DNA of 64,000 bases, from NCBI GenBank assembly GCA_017893485.1, contig JACEHZ010000210.1, positions 1-64,000 on the forward strand, in the 5' to 3' direction. The notes beneath the pieces are model-generated. The model ran no database searches. It was not told the DNA's origin and saw only the letters and a program-made list of their open reading frames with translations. Position 1 is the first letter of the stretch; each line of letters begins with the position of its first letter. This document shows positions 33,362 to 43,316 of this stretch, piece after piece. The stretch is from Hemerocallis citrina. Lineage: Eukaryota > Streptophyta > Magnoliopsida > Asparagales > Asphodelaceae. The translations under genes were made by a program, and so were the position numbers.

Positions 33362-33935
33362 TGATATGGGATAAATAAAGTAGCATCAACCAGGGCCCTC
33401 TGATCTTCTCTAGATCCTCCCCTCTATGATTATCAGGCCAGCTACAGTCCAATGGGACCCAGCCAGCTCAGGCCCATGGGCAAACTGGTCCAACCTGGCC
33501 TGTTAGGACTCCAGACCCGTTTACCCCTGCCTATAAATACCCAACCCCCTCCTCACTGCAAAAGGTCATCAATCTCTCCCCACCTGAACCCTAGCTGCCC
33601 AGTATCATTTCCAGTGACTGACTAGATCGTCGGAGGACTTGTCGCCAGGAATTCTCTTGGTGTTTCCAGGCCATGTGCAGGTACAGAAGATCCAGCAAAG
33701 CCGAGCTTCTGGATCCGAGCCGAGAACTCATCTTCACTTGAAGACCCAGCAAAGCCGAGCTTCTGGATCCGAGCCGAGAACTCATCTTCACTTTTGAGCA
33801 CCTCTGCGCTCCTACTTCAGAGCCACTCCCGCTACCCGGGGTCGGATCGATGACAGTACCGCATAAGGACTTCCACTATACAAATTACAAGAACTCACAC
33901 ATGTTGCCCCCACACCCCAAAAACAAACTGCATCA
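33362..33935 (+). repeat. 5' LTR of the Gypsy element
   Basis: 574 bp against 520 bp for the 3' LTR. Most of the difference is a 54-bp tandem duplication (about 33687-33794) containing AGCCGAGCTTCTGGATCCGA. A TATA box CTATAAATAC lies at 33531-33540. Confidence 0.93.
33531..33540 (+). promoter_or_regulatory. TATA box of the Gypsy LTR
   Basis: CTATAAATAC in a GC-richer context. The same motif is at about 48157-48164 in the 3' LTR (TATAAATA), so it is conserved between LTRs. Confidence 0.75.
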
Positions 33936-33937
33936 GG

Positions 33938-33954
33938 TTGGCACCGTCTGTGAG
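33938..33954 (+). other. Primer binding site of the Gypsy element
   Basis: TTGGCACCGTCTGTGAG starts two bases after the LTR. Many plant Tat-type elements have TGGCGCCGTCTGTGG at this place. I do not assign the tRNA. Confidence 0.8.
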
Positions 33955-34188
33955 AACTTATTCTCAGTACTATCGTCCTTCCGAGCCCAGCTAGAATCGT
34001 CACCTTGGGTCCGAGCTCCTCCATGGCTCCCAAAGCTAGAAGGGCTGTCACCTCGGCACGACATCCGGACGCCCCACATCAAAGCCATGTGAATGACCAA
34101 GGTTCCAACCGACCTCGGGTCAACGATGTGGCCCAACCATCCATCACGTCGGATTTACGCCGAGTCATCTCTGATAGACAAGCCAGCC

Positions 34189-37139
34189 TGTAATACCCTG
34201 ATTTTTCAAATATATGAAAATTATTTACTTTTACACGTGGTGTGCACGTGTAATATTGTTGGCTATTATTTTTAACATGATGAGTAAGAACATTGTTTTT
34301 ATAAAGTATTTTTTTTCCTAAAGCCCAAATGTTAATTTACTTATTTACTTCTAAAATAATTATCTTGGCCCAATTAATTTAAGCCCATGAATCTAATCTT
34401 TTCTTATTTTCTACAACTTGTATGTGTAACATTTCTTTTAAAAAGACTTGTTATTTGATGTACAAATTCTTGTAGGGTGATTTGTGCATACACGTGCATG
34501 TTGCATACACGTGTAGAACACACCCTTTTGTTGGCCGGATTGGGTGAAGTAGTGGGTATGAGTTGTGAGTGGTTATTTAGGGTGTGGGTGGTTTTTTTTC
34601 AACTCCCTAGTGCATCCTAGCCCTTGATCCATTAACCATCTACTGAATCCTAGCCCTCCATCTCACTCTTTTTGGTGTATAAATACCCCTCTCATCCATT
34701 GTCCTTTTACACTAAGATTATTTTTATAAGAGAATTATTGTGAGAGAGGTGTGTGTGTTGTTTGTGGAGACTGGGCATCATCTGGAGATCTTCGGCAAGG
34801 AGCAAGGAGCAAGGAACAAGGAAGGTGCGTTGCATTAAGGAGCTTTTCTGGACTTCGATTACTTCGTCAATAAGGTAGGTGTTTCTCAGGACTTCTAATG
34901 TAGAAAATATGCCATGATTATGATGATTGTTGCTATTGCTTATGAGAAGTAAATTCAAACGTACTAAAATTGCTTGAATATGTTTATGATGATAATTGTG
35001 GAGGACTATTAGTGAAATAATGGCACCGCAAACAATGACGAATTGGGTCGGTACAGTCGACTGCCGTTTGGATAAGTCGACTGGTACGAGACATCTGTTA
35101 CATGTTTTGTTAGAAGTTTCATGACATATATGTGTATAATTAAAATGAAATAGTAAAGCTAAACTCATATCCTTCATGATATACATGACTGAGGAGCTAT
35201 GAGCATGTGGGAAAAGAACTAGTGATAATTGATAAAAACTGAAATGACTAGTGCAGTCGACTGATGATAAGAACAGTCGACCGATGCATTGATTAAACTA
35301 TGAATATCGCTCTACTTCCATGAAATGAGATATTTCCATTGTGTTGTCCTAGTGTAATAAATTGAGATTAATATTTCATCTCTGCAAGAAAGTTATGAAC
35401 GAGTGTAAATGCATGTTTAAACACTTCCTTGAAAAGACAATATTAGTGACTTGAAATTCCATGTTGCGATGTTACTGAACAGTAAGAAATTTCGTGTTTA
35501 TGTAGCATGAATGTATGTATATTGTAATTTGACACCATGATACATGTGCATGTAAGAACTGTTGGAAAGATAAACCCCTTAAATTGAAATGTGAACCTGT
35601 CCAGTCGACCTAATGCGAGTAGCAAGTTGACTGAGCTGAACATGGATATGTACTGTTAAGACCAGGACAGACGACTGATTTGTTGACAGTCGACTGTCAC
35701 GAAAATAACATTTTTGAGCATGAAAAGTTGCGGAGCAGTCGACTGCTCATGTGCAGCAGTCGACTCTCCCGAGCATTTATGAAGAACTTGTATTGACTGT
35801 ACAAGTCGACTGGAATGTTCCAAGTCGACTGTCCAGAGTGTCTTTTGATATGTCAGAGAATCTTATTTCAGTTTATATTGAAGATTGTGAACCTCGTGAT
35901 TGATGTTGATAAACTCTATTCTGTTGTTGCATGAATGTTACATGAAATGAATCATAGTTTTGAATTGAGATTTACATGAAATGAATCATAGTTTTGAATT
36001 GAGAATTACATGAATATGAAAGTTAAGAACATGATATGCTGAGGCAATGAAAAATGAATTCATGAGTTAGAAATGCTTAAATTGAAAATTGTGAATTGGA
36101 AATTGAACAAAAGAGTAGCTAAGTCTTCCCCGGCAATGGAAATGAAATGAAATTGAAAAGAAGACCAAGGTTGGTCATGTGAACATGAAATGAATAAGTT
36201 CGGTTTAGTGGAGAGGCTAACTCTAGAGCTTTGATTTTTATTCATGATTCTAATATTTAATACATAGTGGAGTTGTGATGAAAGTGAGAGAAAACATAAG
36301 TATGAGAACTAGAGTTTACGGTGCGGGTGTGTGAGCCACAGAATGCATGCTTGATGAGTCAAGACATGGCGTGGGCACAACTCAGTAATGATCGGACTTT
36401 AGTCACGCTTGTGGGATGTTTGGTGACTGCAAGAGGATCATGTTCAGGGAGGAGGCTGAATTGCCACAGAATGCATGCTTGATGAGTCAAGACATGGCGT
36501 GGGGTTCCCCTCCAGGGTCCAGTGCATGTGCTTGTACTCATAGATCATTTAGGATACTTACCGTAATTACAGTAGTAGATTAAGTCATGGCGAGGGATTG
36601 AACCCTACAAAAATGAAGAACGATTAAGAGGCTTGCCCTCGGACCTATATAGTATGGGATGCATAGTTACCGAACAAGTGCGCATTAGTTTCATATAAAT
36701 CAAGTAATTGCATTAAGGATTAAGTGCACAATCACAACACGACATCATTAAGATTTCCCTCTTTTCTTTTATTTTGAATGTGAACAAGTTTGTGATCTGT
36801 TAAGAAATGAGAATCGTTATACTGTTTCTGGCATAGAGAGGATAGCCATGTATAATTATCGTCGGTTGAATAAACTGACGTACCCACAGTTTTGTATGTA
36901 GGATAAATGACATGTTAAAGGTTAAAGAGGAATGGATGCATAAAGATTTTACCATGTTGTTGTACATTTATTTAAATATTGTATATTTTTACTTCCGCTG
37001 TGCAAATGTAAATGTAATATATGATGTAACTCTGATGAAAAGTGAAAGCTTGAAATTCCTTGTAAAATTGTACTAAGAAAAGCGAAAAGATCCTGTAGAA
37101 CATCTCGAATTCAGTGTATTCGGGATTCGGGGCGTTACA
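34189..37139 (+). mobile_element. 2.95-kb solo LTR nested in gag
   Basis: The ends are TGTAATACCCTG and GGGGCGTTACA, with 5-bp duplication CAGCC (34184-34188 and 37140-37144). There is no retroviral coding sequence. A TATA-like TATAAATACCCC at about 34677 is followed by leader-like sequence. It carries six pairs of AGTCGACTG-like motifs (35053-35830), a 33-bp tandem duplication (about 35938-36003) and a direct repeat with ATGCATGCTTGATGAGTCAA (36342 and 36470). Its ends and motif pairs match those of the TRIM at 24890, suggesting related families. Confidence 0.88.
35053..35832 (+). promoter_or_regulatory. Six paired CAGTCGACTG motifs
   Basis: Pairs start at 35053/35073, 35254/35274, 35602/35623, 35668/35687, 35736/35757 and 35802/35821. 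The spacing within each pair is 19-21 bp, and the last four pairs recur every 66-68 bp. Most copies are exact or one base off CAGTCGACTG. The text between the motifs is not conserved. Function is unknown; a dimeric protein site is only a guess. Confidence 0.6.
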
Positions 37140-38291
37140 CAGCCGGGCTAGGGGAGGGGACGCTTCTAACTCGGTCTCGAACCATCATCGACAGCGTTCC
37201 CAGGCGCGCAATCCCCCGCAGAACCAGGTGGGGCAAGCCCCTGTCACAAGGGTCGAATTCCAGAACTTCCGGGAGGAGATTCTCCAAGCCATCCGAGGCA
37301 GTCTAACTACCGAGGTCCACCACAGTTTTGACCTCCGATCAGGAACGAGAGCCGGCGAGTCTCGCGAATCGACTTGTCCTCAAGAAATTGCAGACCCCGT
37401 CCTTCGTCGTTTGGAGGAAATGGAGAACTGCCTCGCCCATCTCGGCGAGGGCGGACCAATGCCGGGTCATGGTCACCGTCCGACCGGACCCTCCCTTTTT
37501 CCCTTAAATCCTTGAGGCCGAGATTCCTCGGAACTTCAGGCCTCCTCAATTCGAGACCTATAATGGCGAGGGTGATCCTGCTGATCACATGGAGGGATTT
37601 AAGACCCTCATGATGATTCACAGCACTGCAGATCCCCTATTCTGCCGCGCCTTCCCAGCTACCCTCTGTGTTCCGGCTTGGGAGTGGTTCTTCAAACTTA
37701 CCCCTGGCTCGGTCTTCCCTTTCGAGCAGCTGGAGATGGGTTTCCTTGCCCATTTCGTGACCAGCAGGAAGGTCGAGAAGACGATCTCTTCCCTTCTGGA
37801 CCTCAAACAGAAGGACGGGGAATCCCTACTTGAGTTCATTCGGAGATTCACCACCGAGGCGAGGTCAGTCTCCTCCCTCGACGCAGGGGTCGCCTCCGCA
37901 GCCTTCCGACACAATGTCCGCCACGGCCAGCTCAAGGCATTTTTGGCCAAGAAAACATCAGTGGACTTCCCCGACCTACTCAACAGGGTCGAGAAGTATA
38001 TCCGGGCCAAGGAGGCCCTCAATCCCGAGGGCGCGAAAGAAGCCACTGGTAAGGGGAAGCGCAAGGTCGATGACACTGAGCCCTTCAAAAGGCCTGAGAA
38101 AGAAGCAACTGGTCCCAAAAGGGTCCCCCCGGTCCCTCGATTCGAAAGGTATACGCCCTTGACTCGGAACGTCTCGACAATTTTAATGGAGATCGAGGAC
38201 AAGGGGGTCGTCCGGTTCTCTCCCTGACCAGCTAACAACGGCAAGAAGTGAGACTAGAGGTTCTACTGCCGCTTCCACCGAGACACCAGGC

Positions 38292-39090
38292 ATGATACAG
38301 ATCACTTTCAAGCCCTCAAGGACAAAATCGAAGTCCTCATCCAATGAGGGTACCAGAGGGGGTTCACCCGGGCCAATCCCAAAGACCGAAGAGAGCCGAG
38401 TAGCCCGAGGCCTTCGCCTCCCCCTTGGACGACCGGCCGATGACCTGACCGAGACCCAGAATCTGAGGAAACTAGTGGACATGCCATCCTGCACTGCGTC
38501 CACGGTGGGCCCAGGGGGGGAATCTAAGACTTCTCGCAAAGCCTTTATCCGGGAGGTTAACTCTGTTCTAGACCAACCCTCCCCTCGGGTCCAGCAGCGG
38601 GCGGTCTCCTTCTCAGGAGAAGACCTCGAAGGCGTCCAGCTTCCGCACAGCGACACCCTCATCATCAGCCTTGTCATGGACAACTTTCAGGTCCGCAGAA
38701 TCCTGGTGGACAACGGCAGCTCGGTTAACATTATTTTCTTAGAAGCTTTTGAGAACCTCAAACTCCCCCGAAAAAAGCTAAAGCCGGCCGGTTACACCCT
38801 TCATGGATTTTCTGGCGTCCAATGCAAATCGAGGGGATCGTGACGCTAGACGTAACGGTGGTCAACGTCATGGCAGCCTACAATGCCATCCTCGGCTGAC
38901 CCGAGCTCTGTTCGCTCTATGCTGTCCCCTCAGCCTACCATCTGAAACTGAAGTTCCCGACTGACGTCCGGGTCGGGGTCGTCCGGGGCAACCAAGAGTT
39001 GTCACGCTCATGCTACATGACCGCAGTCGAGGGCGGTGTATTTCCCCTCGACGCCGTTGAGCTCCCTCCTGAAGAGAGCTAGCCCAAGTC
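38292..39090 (+). pseudogene. Gypsy aspartic protease region
   Basis: The plus frame reads ISFSGEDLEGVQLPHSD, LVMDNFQVRRILVDNGSSVN (retropepsin block with D-N-G-S in place of D-T/S-G) and ENLKLPRKKLKPAGYTLHGF. After a frameshift near 38840 it reads VTVVNVMAAYNAILG, then FPTDVRVGVVRGNQELSRSC. The order and spacing fit the protease of Tat/Athila-type Gypsy elements. Stops after the frameshift show decay. Confidence 0.85.
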
Positions 39091-39284
39091 AGAACCCGCG
39101 GATGAATTGGAAGAAGTCTCCTTTGAAGCAGAAGACAAGTCCAAATGGTTCCGTGTGAGCCGAACCCTTTCCTCTGACCTGAAGCCAGATCTGATCGACT
39201 GTGTCCGTCGCAATGTCGGCCTCTTCGCCTGGACACCGTCCGACATGCCCAGGATTTCCGAAGACTTAATCATGCACCGTCTTG
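39091..39284 (+). pseudogene. Linker before reverse transcriptase, truncated
   Basis: The frame 39107-39316 reads SRTLSSDLKPDLIDCVRRNVGLFAWTPSDMPRISEDLIMHRL, of which DLIDCVRRNVGLFAWTPSDM is the recognisable stretch that normally leads into reverse transcriptase. After HRL the sequence jumps to RNase H-like sequence, so the whole reverse transcriptase is deleted at about 39285. Confidence 0.85.
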
Positions 39285-39765
39285 CGAAGGAGGGAGCGGA
39301 GCAAGCGTCATCCTAAAGGGCCCCGACAATTTCGTCCTCCAATATTCTTTCCGGCTAAATTTTCCAACCTCAAAAAACGAAGCAGAGTACGAAGCTATGA
39401 TCGTGGGGCTCACCCTCGCACATAAGGCCGGATCTAGACACATCAAAACCTTCAGCGACTCCCAGCTCGTGGTCAACCAGATCATCAGGGAGTACGAAGC
39501 TCGTGACACTCGAATGGTACAATACTTGGAGGTGGTCCGTAATCTCTTGTCATCTTTCGAATCCCACTCGATGGAACGAATCCCCAGGGAATAGAATGCC
39601 CAGGCGGATTCATTGTCGAAGCTCGCCTTGTCATCCTTTGGGGGGCTCGACCGTACCGTTCTGATCGAGGTCTTCCTCAAGCCCAGCATTGACCTCCCTG
39701 AAGCTTCCTGCCTCAACACCGATCTCCGGCCCGACAACTGGATGACACCCATTTGAAAGTTCCTT
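39285..39765 (+). pseudogene. Gypsy RNase H, N-terminally truncated
   Basis: The frame gives GAGASVILKGPDNFVLQYS, then NEAEYEAMIVGLTLA, SDSQLVVNQIIREYEARD and QADSLSKLA, which are RNase H blocks including the E and D residues. The first catalytic D region is lost with the reverse-transcriptase deletion. An in-frame stop lies near 39592. Confidence 0.85.
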
Positions 39766-39837
39766 TCGGAGGGTGAATTCCCTCAAGACCGGTCCGAGAC
39801 AAGAAGGATCAGATTCTGATCCGAGAGATTCACCCTG

Positions 39838-40859
39838 ATCAACAGAATGCTCTTCAAGCGCTCGTACACAGTGGCTGACGATAAACCCTACCTGTGTTTC
39901 CTGGCACCTGACGAAGCCAAGTACACCCTGAAGGAGCTGCACGAAGGGATCGGCAGATGCCACATGGGGAACAAGTCACTCGCCCGAAAGGCCCTGAATC
40001 ATGGGTACTAGAACTACTTGTCGGTCCCTTTCCTCAAGCAACGGGTCAAAGAAAATTCCTGGTGGTGGCCATCGACTACTTCACTAAGTGGATCGAGACA
40101 GAACCCCTGGCCTCGATCACCGAGCATCAAACTCAGGAATTCTTCTGGAAGCATATCATCTGTCAGTTCGGGATCCCGCAGGTGCTCATCATCGACAACG
40201 GGACCCAGTTTGCCAGCAAGAATTTCCGGAGGTTCAGCGAAGATATCGGCGTCCAGCAATGCTTCTCCGCCATATGCCACCCTCCATCAAACGGCCAAGC
40301 TGAAAATGCAAACTGCCAAATCCTTGATGGCCTTAAAAAGTGATTGGACAATTCGCCTAAGGGACTTTGGATCGACGAACTTCCGAGCGTTCTTTGGGCA
40401 CACCGGACGACGAAGAGGATACCCACGGGCGAGTCGCCCTTCAACCTAACCTATGGCACCGAGGTGGTTATCCCCTTGGAGATCGGCCTCCTTTCATCCA
40501 GAATAATGGCCTTCGACGAAGAAAGCAACTCGGTAGGTCTCAGGGCCGACTTGGACCTAGTCGACGAAGTCAGGGAAAAATCTGCCATTAGAAGGAGCAT
40601 ATACCAGCAATGGGTCGAGAAATTCTATAACAAGAAGGTTCGCCCTGCTAACATCCAACATGGTTACCTCGTCCTCAGGAAACTGGCAGTTTCAGACCCC
40701 AGCAAGAAGAGGAAGTTGGCCCCTAATTAGGAGGGTCTGTATAGGGTCGCCGAAGTAGTGCGCCCCGGCACCTACCGACTCACCGACATGGGAGGCAACC
40801 TGATCAAGAGACCCTAGAACGCGGAGCACCTCATCAAGTATCTCGAAAGAGAGGACTAA
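39838..40859 (+). pseudogene. Gypsy integrase
   Basis: The zinc-binding region (KYTLKELHEGIGRCHMGNKS) is at 39920-39980. The core has D in VVAIDYFTKWIETEPL, D in IIDNGTQF and E in SNGQAENANC, so the D-D-E triad is readable. The C-terminal part reads LWAHRTTKRIPTGESPF, LTYGTEVVIPLEIG and VEKFYNKKVRP. It ends LIKYLERED followed by TAA at about 40857. Stops at about 40341 and 40729 and a frameshift near 40010 disable it. Confidence 0.9.
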
Positions 40860-40983
40860 AGTTATTATGTAACCGATCCCTTGTAATCGACTTTATACGC
40901 CGCCGCTTTTTGTATAAGAATATATGTTCTCTTTCTAAAGTTTTTAAGCTCAGATTCTGTGTAAACCCCTTATATAACCACAC

Positions 40984-41692
40984 CAAGCCTCGACACCGTA
41001 CGGTGAACTCTAGCACACGGGTATCTTTCTCAAGCCAAGGCAATGGAGCTCGGTGCTCTCCGCCGACCCCCAAGCATCGACACCGTACGGTGAACTCGAG
41101 CACACGGGTAGCTTTCTCAAGCTAAGGCAATGGAGCTCAGTGCTCTCCGCCGACCCCCAAGCCTCGACACCGTACGGTGAACTTGAGCACACGGGTAGCT
41201 TTCTCAAGCTAAGACAATGGAGCTCAGCACTCTCCGCCGACCTCCAAGCCCCGACATCGTACGGTGAACTCGAGCACACGGGTAGCTTTCTCAAGCTAAG
41301 GACATGGAGCTCAACGCTCTCCGCCGAACCACAAGCCTCAACATTGTACAGTGAACTCGAGCACATGGGTAGCTTTCTCAAGCTAAGGCAATGGAGCTCA
41401 GCGCTCTCCGCCGATCCCCAAGCATCGACACCAAACGGTGAACTCGAGCACACGGGTAGCTTTCTCAAGCTAAGGCAATGAAGCTCAGCGCTCTCCACCG
41501 ACCCCCAAGCCTCGACACCGTACGGTGAACTCGAGCACACTGGTAGCTTTCTCAAGCTAAGGCCAGGGAGATTAGTGCTCTCCGCCGATCCTCAAGTCTC
41601 GACACCGAACGATGAACTCGAGCATACGGGTGGCTTTCTCAAGCCAAGGCAATGGGGTTCGGTGCTTTCCGCCGACCCCCAAGCCTCGACCT
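40984..41692 (+). repeat. 87-bp tandem array (8 units)
   Basis: Cores CCTCGACACCGTACGGTGAA recur at 40988, 41075, 41162, 41249, 41336, about 41423, 41510 and 41597, exactly 87 bp apart. Since 87 is a multiple of three, both strands stay open as 29-residue repeats, but there is no reason to call them genes. The unit resembles the 88-bp unit at 45870-47756 (both contain CCTCGAC and CTCGAGCA followed by GGGTAGCTT). Confidence 0.95.
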
Positions 41693-42430
41693 CCGGTCAG
41701 GACTTCAGCTAACCTCCCTACCCAGAAGTTTCATTAAAGATTTAAGGTGCTCGCCCTTGACGAAACGCCCCGAGTCCCAAACCATAGGTCGACCTACCTT
41801 TCACCCGCTGGCAACTCGGGGTAAAACAGCCTTCGGAGACGTTACCCCAAATTGTCAGAGGGCAGCAGGGGAGCCACCAGCCCAGAATTCTCGGCCCAAA
41901 GTTCCGTATTAGGGCACCCACCTTCGGTAAGCACCCAGAGTCCTTGTCCCGGGGTCGGCCAACCTTTCACCCGCTAGCAACTCGGGGTAAACTGCCCTCG
42001 GAGCCGTTACCCCCAATTGTCAGAGGGTGGCAGGGGAGCCACCGGCAATGAGAACCCACGGGGATGTGAGTTTTTCGCTGATGGTTTTGTGGTGAGGGGG
42101 TGGGGGTTATATAGCCCCTAGAGCGGCTCATTAATGACGTCGGAAGACGAAACGTCGGAAGTCAAAACGTCCCCCACTAATGGCGTTGGAAGGTGGTCCT
42201 CTACTTCAGAACTCTCAGGACTCTCCCTCTCCGTCGCCTTACTGCTCGGGGATGACCGCCGTCTTTGCCAGAGAGGCCAATCCTCGGGGCCTGCCGAACC
42301 TGCTCTACCTATCGCTGAGGTTTTTCACCCCCCAAGTCTCTAACTTTCGGCTCGACCCCGAAGCCAAACAAATGCCCTAACTCTAACCCTTAACGCATTC
42401 TCAACGACAAGTTCAAAAGGGTCGGAAAGC
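41693..42430. other. Gypsy internal non-coding region
   Basis: A direct repeat with CCCGCTAGCAACTCGGGGTAAA (partly CCCGCTGGCAACTCGGGG, near 41805 and 41970) and TTGTCAGAGGG (41852 and 42018) is visible. A plus-strand TATA-like GGGTTATATAGCCCC lies near 42105. A minus-strand AATAAAG at 42436-42442 could be the polyadenylation signal of the antisense gene. Confidence 0.5.
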
Positions 42431-42507
42431 TTATTCTTTATTATACTGCCCCAGAGGGGCACAATACAGAAAGATTATTACAACCAAATCCTCGTCCTAA
42501 ACTATCC

Positions 42508-43119
42508 TCAGGCCCCCTCCGGGCTCGCACGGGTCAACTCGAACCCCGCCGAGCGACTCGGTTCCGCAGCATGCCTTTCCGAGCCCCTAAGATCGGCCAA
42601 AGATGACACAGCGGCCACAGAACTCTGAGCATTGCCCGGCCTCACATACTCCAACTGCAGAATTGGGGACGGTTCGCGCCTCGAGGAAGCTCCAATCACC
42701 AAGGGGACCGACCTTCCTAACATCGTTTTATAATGCTGAATCTCGATCTCTTTCTCCATAATGAAATCGCGGAGGAACGACTCTGATGTAGGCCTCTGCA
42801 CCGAGGCACTTGACATGGAAAATCCAAGGCCCGCATCCCCGAGGTCGCGGTCAGTTATCGTCCTCTTCAATTGTGCAGGCTCCGCGCTCTGCTCCTTCGA
42901 CTTATTCCGAAAATAGTGGAAAGCAGCGTCGTGATCGCGGGCTTCCTTCCGATATCGGTCGAGGGTGGACTCCAATACCTTGATCTTACTCCGAAACCAT
43001 GTCACCTCGGACCACCGAGGATCAACCTCAGCAAGAGTAGCCAACATTCGATGGAAGCAAAATAAAAGGTCATTCCAAGGCCATAAGTCCACGACAGGCA
43101 ATCTCGAAAGATTACACAA
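42508..43119 (-). CDS. Antisense gene, C-terminal exon-like frame
   Basis: This minus-strand frame encodes about 200 residues with charged helical sequence (VTWFRSKIKVLESTLDRYRK, then SESFLRDFIMEKEIEIQHYK), likely coiled coil, and a P/S/A-rich tail. It lies downstream of the exons at 43317-45586 in the same orientation. The sequence between 43120 and 43316 may be an intron or the frame may be separate. No catalytic domain is recognised. It is probably part of the same antisense transcript. Confidence 0.5.
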   Translation of the reverse strand: MCNLSRLPVVDLWPWNDLLFCFHRMLATLAEVDPRWSEVTWFRSKIKVLESTLDRYRKEARDHDAAFHYFRNKSKEQSAEPAQLKRTITDRDLGDAGLGFSMSSASVQRPTSESFLRDFIMEKEIEIQHYKTMLGRSVPLVIGASSRREPSPILQLEYVRPGNAQSSVAAVSSLADLRGSERHAAEPSRSAGFELTRASPEGA

Positions 43120-43316
43120 GTCTAGAAGGGTCGGACAAACTCAGATAGTCGACCCGAAAGCGAGACAAAAGTTATGAGTAAAACACTTGGCCCACCAAAA
43201 ATTCTTTGTTATAAATTTTCAATACTTTTACAAAATATTGCGGTGGCCAGTCCGCCTTCGGAAAATACAACCAAAAATACAAAAACAAGAAGAAAAGAAA
43301 AGAAAAACAACTACGG

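Larger units (their letters stand above)
34005..38226 (+). pseudogene. Gypsy gag, split by solo LTR
   Basis: The N-terminal part (ATG at 34005 or 34023, MAPKARRAVTSARHP) runs to the insertion at 34189. It resumes at 37145 in the same frame once the solo LTR and one target duplication are discounted. The frame stops at 37513-37515 and the capsid part follows in another frame: DHMEGFKTLMMIHSTADPL, FCRAFPATL, WEWFFKLTPGS, LLDLKQKDGESLLEFIRRF, RVEKYIRAKEA (37580-38226), typical of the Retrotrans_gag domain. It ends at a stop at 38227. At least one frameshift (near 37515) disables it. Confidence 0.88.

Noticed and set aside
41010..41555. A 181-codon minus-strand frame and a 142-codon plus-strand frame with 29-residue repeats
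   Set aside because: The tandem unit is 87 bp, so every frame stays open or closed in phase. There is no start context or known protein family.
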